Assembly: GCF_023101765.2 (NCBI RefSeq)
Contig: NC_064235.1
Coordinates: 6,197,501 to 6,261,500 of the forward strand
Direction of reading: 5' to 3'
DNA: 64,000 nt
Source of the DNA: Spodoptera frugiperda
Lineage: Eukaryota; Arthropoda; Insecta; Lepidoptera; Noctuidae
The translations under genes were made by a program, and so were the position numbers. Positions within the stretch are counted from its first letter, which is position 1. Each line of letters opens with the position of its first letter. The notes beneath the pieces were generated by a model. That model saw only the letters and a list, made by a program, of their open reading frames with translations, did no database searches and was not told the DNA's origin. Positions 1 through 9,623 of this stretch are shown piece by piece.

Positions 1-27
1 ATAAACCTTACGCCTGCCCATAAATGA

Positions 28-369
28 AATCCCACCCAAAACATAAATGTGAAAGGCTGCCAAGTTCGATAATACGTGGAATGCTTCGCCTATAAAAGAA
101 GTGAGATCTAAATAAGTACCAAGTTCCATACACAGACCTCAGTTAAAAATGATATAACTTGGCAAGTTTTAATAGAAATTATATACTTGACTCATTGCCG
201 TTTAGTAGGTTTATAACAAAGCGTGAAAACTTGCCAACTTGTTATATCATTTTTACTGAGGTCTGTGTATGGAACTTGGTACTTATTTAGATCTCACTTC
301 TTTTATAGGCGAAGCATTCCAATATTATCGAACTTGGCAGCCTTTCACATTTATGTTTTGGGTGGGATT
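28..369. repeat. Foldback element with ~140-bp inverted arms
   Basis: Positions about 28-168 and 227-369 are near-identical reverse complements with a spacer of roughly 58 bases. The arms carry the same landmarks in opposite order, for example AGTGAGATCTAAATAAGTAC on the left and its complement on the right. A few small indels separate the arms. It could be a MITE or a head-to-head duplicate; no coding content is seen. Confidence 0.85.
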
Positions 370-410
370 CCTAATTTCCGTGTCGGAGCCCCGGCAAACC
401 CGCTAGGTTA

Positions 411-797
411 GGGCCTATGCACACCATGATTTTTAAACGCGCCGCCGTCGACGCGTGTTTGTAGCGATACGCACGCAAGTTAGAGGTAGCCTGTAGACCT
501 TTGCACACCTGACGCGATGTAATCGCGCGTGTGTAGCGAACAAATGCGCGTGTGTATTCATTTCCCTTTCCGTCGTTGCGGGGGAAACCGTCGTACAGAG
601 AAGGCGCGCGCGTTAGCGCTCGTATCGGCGTCGGGGCTATGTAGGTCGGGAGCTATGTAGGTTGTACAGCTCCGGCTCCGTCCCTCTCGCACTGCTCTGT
701 GATCCGACCATTCTGACACAATTGTAATAGCAGACTAAGGCGCGTTTCGGAAACGCGGGTCGACGGCGCGATTGTAAAACGTGTTGTGCATAGGCCC
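411..797. mobile_element. Non-autonomous PIF/Harbinger-type MITE with TTA target duplication
   Basis: The element begins GGGCCTATGCACACCA and ends with the near-complement TGTTGTGCATAGGCCC. TTA flanks it at 408-410 and 798-800, the three-base TWA duplication known for PIF/Harbinger transposons. The inside is GC-rich with repeated CGCG-type words. Half of another MITE (the family at 1784-1929) is embedded at about 650-755. The same termini bound the gene-carrying element at 62943-63699, so both belong to one family. Confidence 0.8.
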
Positions 798-1783
798 TTA
801 GTCTGCAACTCCGGAGCAACGTAGCATAGCACATCTCTGAGGCTCTAGCCTAATGTGCGCCTGCCCTTACCTCCGCTGTGTATATTTTATCGAAAGCTGA
901 CAAACGGACGATAAACGTGTACATTTCATAATATGAAGTACTGATTTGTTGATATCTATTTGATACAGCTATCTGTTAGATCGCTGATTACAGCTATAAG
1001 TAGGACAATTTTATAATTACCTGGCCGTTTCTAAGTGAACGAAAATCGCGTAAAATTGTAAAGGATAGGTGCTACATTTACATCGGGTATCGGGAACGGT
1101 CGTGTGCTAACCGCTCCCGTCCCGGGAAAGGTGCGTAGTGCAATGCAGATGCAGGCGCCCCCACGCCTAGCACCCGCTATTCACGCCCGGGAGGGAGAAG
1201 ACGGTTGTATTGTCGTCTTCTCCTGCCGACTCTTCTTCGTCGGAGCGCTGGAGCGAGGACGTCTTCCTCTCCCTCACGTTCCGCCACCTCCCTCGGTGAC
1301 ATTACGCTTTCGCAGAAGGAGGCAGCCGCCGTCCATGTCTCCTCACTCTTCAACATAGCGCGTACAACGCAAGGGAGTGAGAGGTCTGCTCCGACCGCCG
1401 CGCCGCAACCAAAATCTGGCGCGGCTCGGACCACGATGGACACTCTTCCAGTATGTGCCGCACCGTGTCCGCAGTTGCGCCACAGTGGTGGCACGACGGG
1501 TTCTCCTCCCGTCTGATGCGGTGCAGGTATGAGCCAACACAGCCATGGCCTGTCATCACCTGCACCAGGCGGAAGGAGAGAAAACCAAACGGCCGCTCGA
1601 GCCAAGACTGAAGGAAAAAAAATGGCGTTATTGCGTTACCAAAGGCACAGCGGCAAGGTCGTCCGCTTTAAAATGGACGAATAATATCCTATGGCCTCCT
1701 GCCGCACGGTCCCTAGACCTCATGAGCTATGCTCTTTTAGCTTTCCATTCCATAAACTCTATAAATAACCCACGCCTCCAGGG

Positions 1784-1929
1784 TCCTTAGTCTGCTATTA
1801 CAATTGTGTTAGAATGGTCGATCACTGAGCAGTGCGAGAGGGTCCAGCTATGTAAGATGTACCTAGCTCCGTCCCTCTCCACTGTTCAGTGCCTCGACCA
1901 TTCTGACAATTGTAATAGCAGAGTAAGGC
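1784..1929. mobile_element. Palindromic MITE (CCTTAGTCTGCTATTACAAT ends)
   Basis: Long inverted termini begin CCTTAGTCTGCTATTACAAT and end with the complement. The inside can fold on itself through GAGAGGG and CCCTCTC blocks. Related copies are at 7666-7791 and, as half-copies, at about 650-755 and 35875-35900. It interrupts the R1-like relic. Non-coding. Confidence 0.75.
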
Positions 1930-2092
1930 CCAAGCTCCCACGGAGGTGTGCCCGCCAGTGCGCATGCCGCCGCGAAGCCCACTGTGCGGTAGGCCCGCGC
2001 CACCCTTTGGGCGATGGCCCTTTAGGGCACGCGAAGGGCAGTGGCGTTCTCCCTTCTATTCAGGGAGCCCCGTAAAGGGCCATGCTCCGTAG

Positions 2093-2463
2093 TAGTGTTG
2101 CCCTGCAAGAGTCTTGCAAGTCTCGCATTTACCAATTAGCCAACTTAATTTTTTTATAGAATTATGATTTAACTGTAATAACTACCCGGCAAGAGTCTTT
2201 CTAGTCTCACAAATAAATACCTATTAGCTTAATGCATTTTTTTATATGTTAGGTGCTTTTTGATCTTACACTGACGAAACAGAGTAGCTAGTATACTATA
2301 TTTTTAAGTTGTTTAATAGCGGCCACACCTTACAATACAACTGTATAGTTAAATCTGCAAGTTAAATATCAGTTAATACTACAGTTAAATCATAATCATA
2401 TAAAAAAGAAAGTTGGATAATTGGTAAATGCGAGACCTGCAAGACTCTTGCTGGGCAACACTA
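2093..2463. mobile_element. hAT-type MITE with 8-bp target duplication
   Basis: The termini are TAGTGTTGCCC and GGGCAACACTA, continuing as longer inverted arms that include a TCTCGCATTTACCAATTA stretch. CTCCGTAG is present on both sides (2085-2092 and 2464-2471), an eight-base duplication typical of hAT transposons. Removing it rejoins the R1-like reading frame, so insertion came after the LINE. Confidence 0.85.
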
Positions 2464-2639
2464 CTCCGTAGTATGCATATAAAGGCCGTCAACGCGCGCT
2501 GGGCCCTCCCAGATTCGGCATAAGCCACGAGAGGGCATTTGCCGTCCTAAGCAGGCGCTTGAACAGCTCAGCGAAATGCGGGCCAAAGGGCCACTTGCAG
2601 TCCAAGATGAGGCCCAGATATTTCATCTATCATATCATC

Positions 2640-3700
2640 CATAGACACCCATCACGGATAGGGTAGCTGAAAAAAAGAATGTGAATCAGTTGCATTTATG
2701 GAAGGCACTCCCTTTAATTAACCAGAATACATCAACCTACAAAGTTTCAACTATATAGGCCCAACAGTTTCGGAAATAAATGGCTGTGACATGAAGAATC
2801 TATAAAAATAATATTAAAAATATTAAATACCCTAAAAAGGGGGCCCTATAAAAAGGTAGTGTTTAGGTAGCCTCACTCAAGGTGGGAGAAAATAATGATT
2901 GGATGATATTCCTCAAAAAAAAAAAGAACACTTAGATATTATTTGGAAACAGGTGCCGAAATTGTCCGGTTATCGATATACCCAACTGGGCCAGAGGCGA
3001 ATCGTTTGGAATTTGTTTATCAGGCGTTACCGGGCTTTCCGGGGGCGAGGTGCCGATTTGCTGGATAATCATTTATTAGGTTCGGATCCAGAGAAAGGTA
3101 ATCTTCCGCGAAGTAAGGGGTAGAGTTGGGCGACATGCCGACTTCAAACGTATTTTTCAATAGATGAGGATCCAGTAAGAGGTAATCCTCCACAAAGTAA
3201 GGGGTGGGGATCATCATCAGAAAATCGTTCATTCATATCAATGACGCAGGAACATTTCTTATCTTTGTATATCAATTCCATTTTTAATTTCTACGTCAAT
3301 ATAAGTTTTAAGCATGAGATGTATGTTCATTTTCAAGAAAACTTTACATGTGCGATGTAGAATTTGTGAAGTGTTTCATTGATTTGCGCTGTTGATCGTC
3401 TATGTGCGATATCTAGCATTATTGTCATTTGTCGGCAAATCTTCAATGGGTCGCCACACGTTTTGTTTTTGAGTGCAAACTCGTTAATTTCGCCAATTTT
3501 TTGGTCAAAATAAATGAAAAATTACGTCTTTTAAAAAAGTGCCATCTATGTTTCGACTATTAAGTGACGAAATCTGCTTAGACTAAAATAAGTACCATAT
3601 AGATAAGATAGATGGAGTTGCACTGTCACTTTTGATATCTCGAGTCATTATTTGCATTTTTTTCTGATATTTTTTTGTGTGTTAACGATTTATTTAAAAA
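2640..3700. other. Intergenic stretch, no gene seen
   Basis: AT-rich sequence with no extended coding signal. Positions about 3050-3215 contain two similar blocks around GAGAAAGGTAATC and GTAAGAGGTAATC, each followed by AAGTAAGGGGT, so a small degenerate duplication is present. Nothing else recognised. Confidence 0.5.
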
Positions 3701-3707
3701 AAATTAA

Positions 3708-3845
3708 AAGTTCACATGCACATTACACCCAGATACGAAACAACAATTTGTGGATCACACAAAGAGTTGCTCCGTGCGGGAATCGAACCCGTTACCCGTT
3801 GCACGGCAGCCAGTTGCCCAGCCACCGCGCCAATCGTGCAGTCTA
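3708..3845 (-). mobile_element. tRNA-derived SINE, family S2 (minus)
   Basis: Read on the minus strand, it has the tRNA-like head with GGCGCGGTGGCTGGGCAACT and a Pol III B-box-like GGTTCGATTCCCGCACGG, then ATCCACAAATTGTTGTTTCG. Other copies: plus at 5685-5850, 8028-8220 and 55532-55680; minus at 22677-22866 and 35588-35779. It is not a tRNA gene because the cloverleaf does not close. Confidence 0.75.
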
Positions 3846-4072
3846 AATTATTTTAATATGGACTACTTTATTACCACATTTCTACATCTTATTGATGAAA
3901 TAATAAAAGATTGAGACTCTAAATTATACAAAACATTGCACTGTTTTTCAAACCAATCGTAGAAGATACCTTAAAATTTTTAATGCAGAAATACGTGTCT
4001 GCGCGTATTGCTATTAATTAATACTAGGCGCTAGGCATATTTACGTTTCTTCTAACTCCAACATGTATTATA

Positions 4073-4290
4073 TACAAGCTACTTCTGCGCGGTTTCACCC
4101 GCACTGCTCGGTTCCTATTGATCGTGGTGTGATGATTTATAGCCTATAACCTTCCTCGATAAATGCGCTATCCAACACGAAAAGAATTATTCAAATCGGA
4201 CCAGTAGTTCCTGAGATTAGCGCGTTCAAACAAACAAACAAACAAACAAACAAACAAACTCTTCAGCTTTATAATATTAGTAAGTATAGA
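4073..4290. mobile_element. LINE/SINE 3' tail with (CAAA)n
   Basis: A fragment running from CGCGCGGTTTCACCCGC to GCTTTATAATATTAGTA, with an internal (CAAA)n tract at about 4228-4258. The same module recurs at 43085-43315, 47120-47350 and about 55460-55720, always with the cassette around TGAGATTAGCGCGTTC. This is typical of RTE-like or related retroposon tails; the family was not determined. Confidence 0.55.
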
Positions 4291-4755
4291 TGTTACGATG
4301 CAAATAAACTGTTTTTCTTTCTTTTTTTCTTACACATTTCCAGGCTATTTATTATCAAAAAGCTAAAGAAGATAGTTAATTACCGAATTAATTGTTGACC
4401 TAATGTAGTTTCTGGCGGGGCCCCGTTTAAAAAATGTTTAGTGACCCATTTTTCTTTTCTGGAATAATCGAATCAGCGAATCCATGTTTGGAAGCCCTTA
4501 TTATTTTATAGACGTTAACTTTCCTAAAGTTGCTGCCAACTTTAGAACGCATGCTTTACGCGAAAAAGAAAGGTACTGATTAATTGGACTTTTGTGATAT
4601 GAAAAAAAATTGAGAAGGTTTTATTTTTTCTCACGTACTTTGGGGGCCCCCGTAACCTGGGGAGATACGGCGCTAGATACGCCCCTGCTTTCTACATGTC
4701 TAAACCATCGTAACATTCCCAATCAATCCAAGTCACTACATCGTCTTTCAAACCT

Positions 4756-5165
4756 TACTTTTAACACATTGAACGCCGTGGTGGTCACCGGTGACCGACG
4801 TTAGCGGAGGATTTGCCTTCAACAGTCTTCTATTGGACTGCCTCGTTGGTTGAGTGGTCGCGAATGCGACTGCCGAACAAGTAGTCTCGGGTTCGGTTCC
4901 CAGGTCGGGCAAAGTATTACTAAGCATTTTTCGGTTTTTAGAAAATTTCTCGGTGGTAGCTTTAAGTCTGGAATGGTGTCCAGTATATGGCAATAAGCTC
5001 ACCACCTATTACATGGGACTTATAACACGAATGGTGAAAAGTGGGTGTACATTGTATAGCGGCATTACGTGCCGTAATGTGCACCTCTGCCTACCCCTTC
5101 GGAGATAAAAGGCGTGACGTTGTGTGTGTGTAGTTTTCTATTGGTAGTCAAAGACTTAAATAAAA
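4756..5165. repeat. 98-bp palindrome-bearing repeat, split by a SINE
   Basis: A short repeat with the central palindrome GGTCACCGGTGACC, flanked by GAACGCCGTGG and GGATTTGCCTTCAACAG. Uninterrupted copies lie at 11377-11474, 21547-21636 and 54980-55068. Here the S1 SINE at 4836-5135 splits it and duplicates TTCTATTG. Function unknown. Confidence 0.7.
4836..5135 (+). mobile_element. tRNA-derived SINE, family S1, full copy with target duplication
   Basis: The head is GACTGCCTCGTTGGTTGAGT and GGTCGCGAATGCGACTGCC with a B-box-like GGTTCGGTTCCC. The body ends in CACCTCTGCCTACCCCTTCG and AAAAGGCGTGACG with a GT-rich tail. TTCTATTG flanks both ends (4828-4835 and 5136-5143). Other copies: plus at 6946-7193, 53333-53613 and 56303-56536; minus at 24029-24315, 27132-27391 and 42655-42893; fragments at 31145-31270, 32149-32281, 40612-40680, 40944-41090 and 46962-47082. 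Confidence 0.85.
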
Positions 5166-5190
5166 CCAAGGCATGTTATTAAAAAAACAC

Positions 5191-5196
5191 TTTAAT
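5191..5196 (-). promoter_or_regulatory. Candidate poly(A) signal of the proteasome gene
   Basis: ATTAAA on the minus strand, about 39 bases after the stop codon at 5235. It is the common variant of AATAAA and the closest signal-like hexamer downstream. No transcript evidence available. Confidence 0.35.
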
Positions 5197-5234
5197 AATT
5201 CAGTAAGTTACAATACAAATGCAATGCATACAAA

Positions 5235-8200
5235 TTAGGGGATGTTAGCCAGATAGTCTTTAACATGGGCTGGTTCCAGCCGTCTGAACCCTGAAGCATC
5301 ACAGATGCCCACCTCAATATTATCCGCAGTCATCTGACCTTCGAACCCTTCCTTGAGAGTCAGGATCGCTGTGTGGACCGCATCATCTAATTCCAATTCT
5401 TCTGTGTATCTGTAAAATTAAATATATAATGAATTTCTTATTGTTGTGGCGACACTCTGACATGTGACAGATGACAGAAGTCGCACATAGACTGTCGACG
5501 AGCAAATCAACGGAAGACGTCATAAATATCCTGCATCGCACATACGAAGTTTACACGCGAATTGAACAACAGTTGGGCAGAAAGCTAGCTAGCATGATCA
5601 CCTCGCCTGGTCGGAGGATCCTCCTTTTCTTAGGGAACTTTACTCTCTGTTCCCTAAATTGTTAGAAAATAGCTCTTTTAGATGTAATGGTTGGCGCGAT
5701 GGCTGGGCAACTGGCTGCCGCGTAAAGTGTAGCGGGTTCGGATCCCGCACGAAGCAACTCTTTATCTGATCCACAAATTGTTGTTTCGGGTCTGGGTGTG
5801 TATGTGAACTTGTATGTTTGTAAACGGACCCACAACACAACTTTTAAAAAAGAAAAAATAAAATGTGTGTTAGAGCCATGCTTCGGCACGAATGGGCCGG
5901 CTCGACCGGAGTGATACCACGGCCTCACAGGAAACCGACGTGAAACAACGCTTGCGTTGTATTTCGTTGTGTGAATGACCCTAAGCGGGCAACCCTTAAA
6001 TTCCTAACCCCCAAAAGGCCGGCAACGCACTTGTAACGCCTCTGGTGTTGCAAATGTCCTAGAGCGGCGGCGGCTATTGCTTACCATTAGGTGATACGTC
6101 TGCTTGCTTACATCTCCATAAAAAAAAACATACCTTTTTTCTAAGAAAGTCTTGCCGTTATTGTAATTCTTGCCCATAGCAGTTGCTTTCCACGCGAAGT
6201 AGGCGCCGGATGGGTCGCACTGGAACAGGTAAGGCCTGTCGTTGTCCCAGCCACAGATCAGGAGCGAGACACCGAAGGGACGGACACCACTGCAAAAGAG
6301 AATTCATGTTAAATTATGATATTATCAGAAAAATGGCCTCACTGAAAACCGACGTGAAACAACGCTTGCGTTGTGTGAGTGAGGTTACCGGACGCCCAAT
6401 ACTCAAATCTCAGATTCCCCAACAACCCTTAAATTCCTAACCCCCAAAAGGCCGGTAACGCACTTGTAACGCCTCTGGTGTTTCGGGTGTCCATACACGG
6501 CGGCCATTGCTTACCATCAGGTGATTCGTATCCTCGTTTACTGACTTATAACGTAAAGAAAGAAACGTTAGTTTTCTACATGTCGACAGCCTTATTGGTA
6601 AGTAGTCGCAAATGACTCGACTGCAAAGCTTGAGAACTCTCCTCAATGACTTCTCCCGCCTTGGGCGAGGCGGGAGGGAGAGTCAGACTCTTACTGACTA
6701 AACACCATCCCTGATCCTACTCGTACTTTTCGAGCCGGAGCTCCGGACTACCCGCTAGGTAGTCCGCAGCTCTGGATCAGGCATCAGCCCTACTGGGCAC
6801 CATCTGTTCGCTCACGCCTTACGCACGGGTCTGGTTCTAGTCGAACGGTGAGCTACCCTTGCTCGCCGTCCGCAGACTCGCTCTTAGGATGGCCGGGGAT
6901 CGTCGCGCGATCCTTTAGATATTAGTTTACAAAGAAGTTAAGACTGACTGCCTCGTTCGTCGAGTGGTTGCAAGTGCGACTGCCGGGCAAAAGGTCTCAG
7001 GTTCGATTCCCGGGGCTGGCGAAGCATTATAGGGCTATTGTCGAGTTTTCGAAAAAAATCTCAGTAGAATGGAGTCTGGAAATGTGCCCGGTATATGGCA
7101 ACATAAATTGTGAGAAGTGTGTGTACATTGTACAGAGGCATTTCGTGCCATAATGTTACCTCTGTCTACCCCTTCGGAGATAAAAGGCATGATGATATGA
7201 TACATGTCAGACTTACAATAGAAGAGTAAAACAAACTTACCCAGACTGAGTGTACTCCTGCATGACAGTAGCTACCCGCTGCACCAGCTGTGCCGTAGGG
7301 ATGGGCTCGTGGTACATCAAGTAATACTGCTGGGCCATTTTGCGGGCTTGAGTGACGAGGAGACGGTAGTCTGGACCCATGCCGGAGTAAACCATACCTG
7401 GAATTTGTGGAAAGTAATGTTAGTTAAAGTTTAATTTCGATTTGTAGTACCGAACTTCTGGCTTGGGCGAGGTGAGAGGGAGTGCCAAACTCTTACTGAC
7501 TAAAAACCACCCGTTCTTAATCTTATTTTTCGAGCCGGAGCCCTAGTAAACCCGGTAGGCAGTCATCAGATCCGAATCAGATATCAACCCTACACCCTAT
7601 CTGTGATGGTCCGATGACTTTTTGAGATGCGCGCGGATTGCGATGCGCCATACGTACAGGTCTGGGGCCTTAGTCTGCTATTACAATTGTGTCAGAATGG
7701 TCGATCACTGATCAGTGCAAGAGGGACGGAGCTATGTAGGTTGTATAGCTCCGTCCCTCTTGCACTGCATTGTAATAGCAGACTAAGGCCCCTGGTTCGG
7801 TACCTCTACCATGAGTTTGAATCAATAGTATAGCAGTACCTCTAACTTATGGTAGAGGTTCTGGTCAGACAGATGCATTTACATTAATGATATGCACTTC
7901 ACACCCAAACCCAGAACAAAAGCTTGGAACATTTTTATTAACCTTTCATCTGCGGGTATATAAGACAACAATAGAATACACATTGTGGCTCGCACTGATC
8001 AGTGCTTCAGCATATGACGGGTTAATGTCGACTGCACTGTTGGCGCGGAGGCTGGCTTCCGTGCAACATGTTGCGGGTTCAATTCCCGCACAGAGCAACT
8101 GTTTGTGTGAACCACATATTGTTGTTCCGAGTCTGGGCGTCATGTGTATGTGGACTTGTATGTTTGTAAACGCACCCATGACACAGGAGAAAATGTTAGT

Positions 8201-9150
8201 GTGGGGCAAAGTTAAAAAAAAAAAGAAATGTGACTCACACACAAATTCTGTACTTTATAATAAAGCCGCGACATATTACACAGCAGTCTATCGCCAAGTG
8301 TCTGTCGCTACCTTGTACTTTGATCTAATAAGAAGTAATCTCTATATATAAAAATCAATTGCTGTTTCATTAGTCTCACTAAAACTCGAGAACAGCTGGA
8401 CTGATTTGGCAAATTTGGGCTTTAAATTGTTTGTGGAAGTCCAGGGAAGGTTTAAAAGGTGAGAAACATGTTAAAGGCGGTACAAAGTTTGTCGGGTCAG
8501 TTAGTTTGAATTTAATGAGACTCACCAATGTGACCAGTAATCATTTCCACCTTGTTGACACTGTGCTCATCATACAGAATGCTCTTATGCTTATTTTCTG
8601 TGGCAATCACAACGCCATTGGATGCTGAAAGTAAGGAGAAACAAAAGTCAATCTAAATCAACATTTTATTGTCTAAATACCAATTTAGAGTGGAGTTTGG
8701 TACACGTTATTGTTGATTGGAAGGAAGTTTTCTTAATTTTTTGTGAATTTGAGGGCAGACACGAAAATATTTTAATTTTTTTTTCGTAATGATCAAGCAT
8801 AATTTCAAAGACGCTAATATAACCTCTAAAACAAGCAAAACTTACCTTTGATGCCGACGGACGTGCCGCCAGCAGCTACGGCAGCTAAAGCATATTCGAT
8901 TTGAACTAATTTCCCTGAAGGGCTGCGGAAAAATAAAGAATTCTCATTATAATTACACCAAACATACACAGTAAGATTGAACCACTAAAAACGTTGAAAA
9001 TAATGTGAAACTAAACACGCAGATACATTTATTCGATGATAATAATGTCGGCAATGACATTTTTAAGATTTTTAATGCACAAAAACACGTAAATAAATTA
9101 TTTTTTTACCTAAAAGTGGTGAGAGAGAAACTGTAACGTTCGGACGCCAT
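5235..9150 (-). CDS. psma2: Proteasome 20S subunit alpha type-2, complete, six exons
   Basis: Exons 9150-9110, 8922-8846, 8624-8526, 7397-7241, 6289-6134 and 5409-5235 join in phase to 705 nt, 234 aa, the same length as human PSMA2. The start ATG at 9150 opens MASERYSFSLTTFSPSGKL, the alpha-subunit N-terminal signature that gates the 20S core. Later landmarks are GVRPFGVSLLICGW, SGAYFAWKATAMGKNYNNGK and the end GFRRLEPAHVKDYLANIP. All introns are GT-AG. Alpha-2 sits in the outer heptameric ring of the proteasome in cytosol and nucleus; it is structural, not proteolytic. Introns hold SINE and MITE copies but no exon is damaged. It is divergently arranged with beta-sarcoglycan. Identification is secure from continuous similarity to the known family. 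Confidence 0.98.
5471..5665 (+). other. Unrecognised short open frame in psma2 intron 5
   Basis: A 64-codon open stretch lies antisense in the intron, beginning MTEVAHRLSTSKSTEDV. It ends near a GGAGGATCCTCC palindrome that recurs at about 60593-60605 with CGACCAGGCGAG. The shared tail suggests a transposon fragment rather than a gene. No family recognised. Confidence 0.3.
5685..6105 (+). mobile_element. S2 SINE followed by an S3 repeat copy in psma2 intron 5
   Basis: Positions 5685-5850 match S2 (GGTTCGGATCCCGCACG, then CACAAATTGTTGTTTCGGGT). Positions 5874-6105 match S3, a non-autonomous family of about 290 bp beginning GAGCCATGCTTCGGCACGAA and ending near CTTACCATYAGGTGATACGT. A second S3 copy follows exon 5 at about 6330-6535. 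All are non-coding. Confidence 0.7.
6645..6905 (+). mobile_element. S4 repeat copy (psma2 intron 4)
   Basis: The family is marked by AATGACTTCTCCCGCCTTGG, GTCAGACTCTTACTGACT, CGAGCCGGAGCTCCGG and ATCAGGCATCAGCCCTACTG. A second copy at about 7449-7830 is split by the MITE at 7666-7791. A full palindromic S4 is at 28673-29008. Confidence 0.7.
6946..7193 (+). mobile_element. S1 SINE (psma2 intron 4)
   Basis: The tRNA-like head begins GACTGCCTCGTTCGTCGAGT and has the B-box-like GGTTCGATTCCC. The body runs through TATATGGCAACA to CCCCTTCGGAGATAAAAGGC. It lies directly after the S4 copy. Confidence 0.8.
7666..7791. mobile_element. Near-perfect hairpin MITE (same family as 1784-1929)
   Basis: GGCCTTAGTCTGCTATTACA at the left pairs with its complement at the right. 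Inner arms GAGGGACGGAGCTATGTAG and TATAGCTCCGTCCCTC also pair, so almost the entire element folds into one stem. It is inserted in an S4 repeat. Confidence 0.8.
8028..8220 (+). mobile_element. S2 SINE (psma2 intron 3)
   Basis: GACTGCACTGTTGGCGCGGA head, GGTTCAATTCCCGCACAGA box, and the tail through CTTGTATGTTTGTAAACGCA and a short poly(A). The open frame that crosses it (about 7887-8351) is incidental. Confidence 0.75.
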
Positions 9151-9623
9151 GATTACAAAGCAGATTGTCAAAAATTTGCGCTGTCATGTTGTCAGCACTG
9201 GGAAATTGTCAAAGTTGTCATGTTCGTTCGGATAGCTTTACAGAAAATCTTTCTATCAAAGAAGTTTTATCAACAAAACAGTTTTTAATGCAGCTGTTTG
9301 ACAGGGTTAAATACAGAAAAATAGTTTATTAGTAAATATAAAAAAATTACAGTGTAAACCAATATTTACTGCTGTTATTTAACAAACTAAAAAGCCTTAC
9401 TATTCAATTGCACCTACCATCCATATATCGATCGAAATAGCAAACGCGGCCTTGTGATTGGTTGAAAAACCGAGCAATCACAAGGGCGGGTGTGCGCTCA
9501 ATAATTTGATTGACGTCCTGAAAAATTTATGTTTCAGTGGATTCAGTTGTGCGCGAGCTATTTATACTTTCCTGGTTCCGACTGAAAACTGTGAAAACTA
9601 GTTGTGTTTAAGTGTTTTGTGAG
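9151..9623. promoter_or_regulatory. Divergent promoter region between psma2 and sgcb
   Basis: 473 bases separate the two start codons in head-to-head orientation. Near 9454-9460 is GTGATTGG (inverted CCAAT type), near 9484-9490 GGGCGGG (GC box type), and near 9510-9516 TTGACGTCC (CRE-like). These fit a TATA-less divergent promoter, but transcription start sites cannot be read from sequence. No repeats are seen inside, unlike the surroundings. Confidence 0.55.

Larger units (their letters stand above)
1177..2626 (-). mobile_element. Degenerate R1-clade LINE reverse-transcriptase relic
   Basis: Minus-strand translation gives recognisable non-LTR pol pieces in order: MKYLGLILDCKW near 2626-2590, a MALYGAP-like motif near 2082, RAYRTVGFAA with TPPWEL near 1995-1930, then a C-terminal cysteine/histidine segment (CHHCGATADTVRHILEECP) near 1500-1440. 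Spacing and wording resemble R1-clade elements. Frameshifts and stops break it, and two MITEs (1784-1929 and 2093-2463) split it. It is a dead copy. Confidence 0.75.

Noticed and set aside
1177..1605. 142-codon open frame as a gene
   Set aside because: The recognisable cysteine/histidine pol segment is in a different frame of the same strand; the whole interval is a LINE relic.
3020..3232. 70-codon minus-strand open frame with repeated YFAEDYL
   Set aside because: The peptide repeat reflects a small DNA duplication around GGTAATC; no codon bias or family support.
4836..5135. tRNA genes at SINE heads (also S2 copies)
   Set aside because: Box A- and B-like words are present but the acceptor stems do not close and the body continues into a repeated SINE tail with target duplication.
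7887..8351. 154-codon open frame in psma2 intron 3
   Set aside because: It runs through an S2 SINE and its poly(A); antisense to a real gene and without family resemblance.
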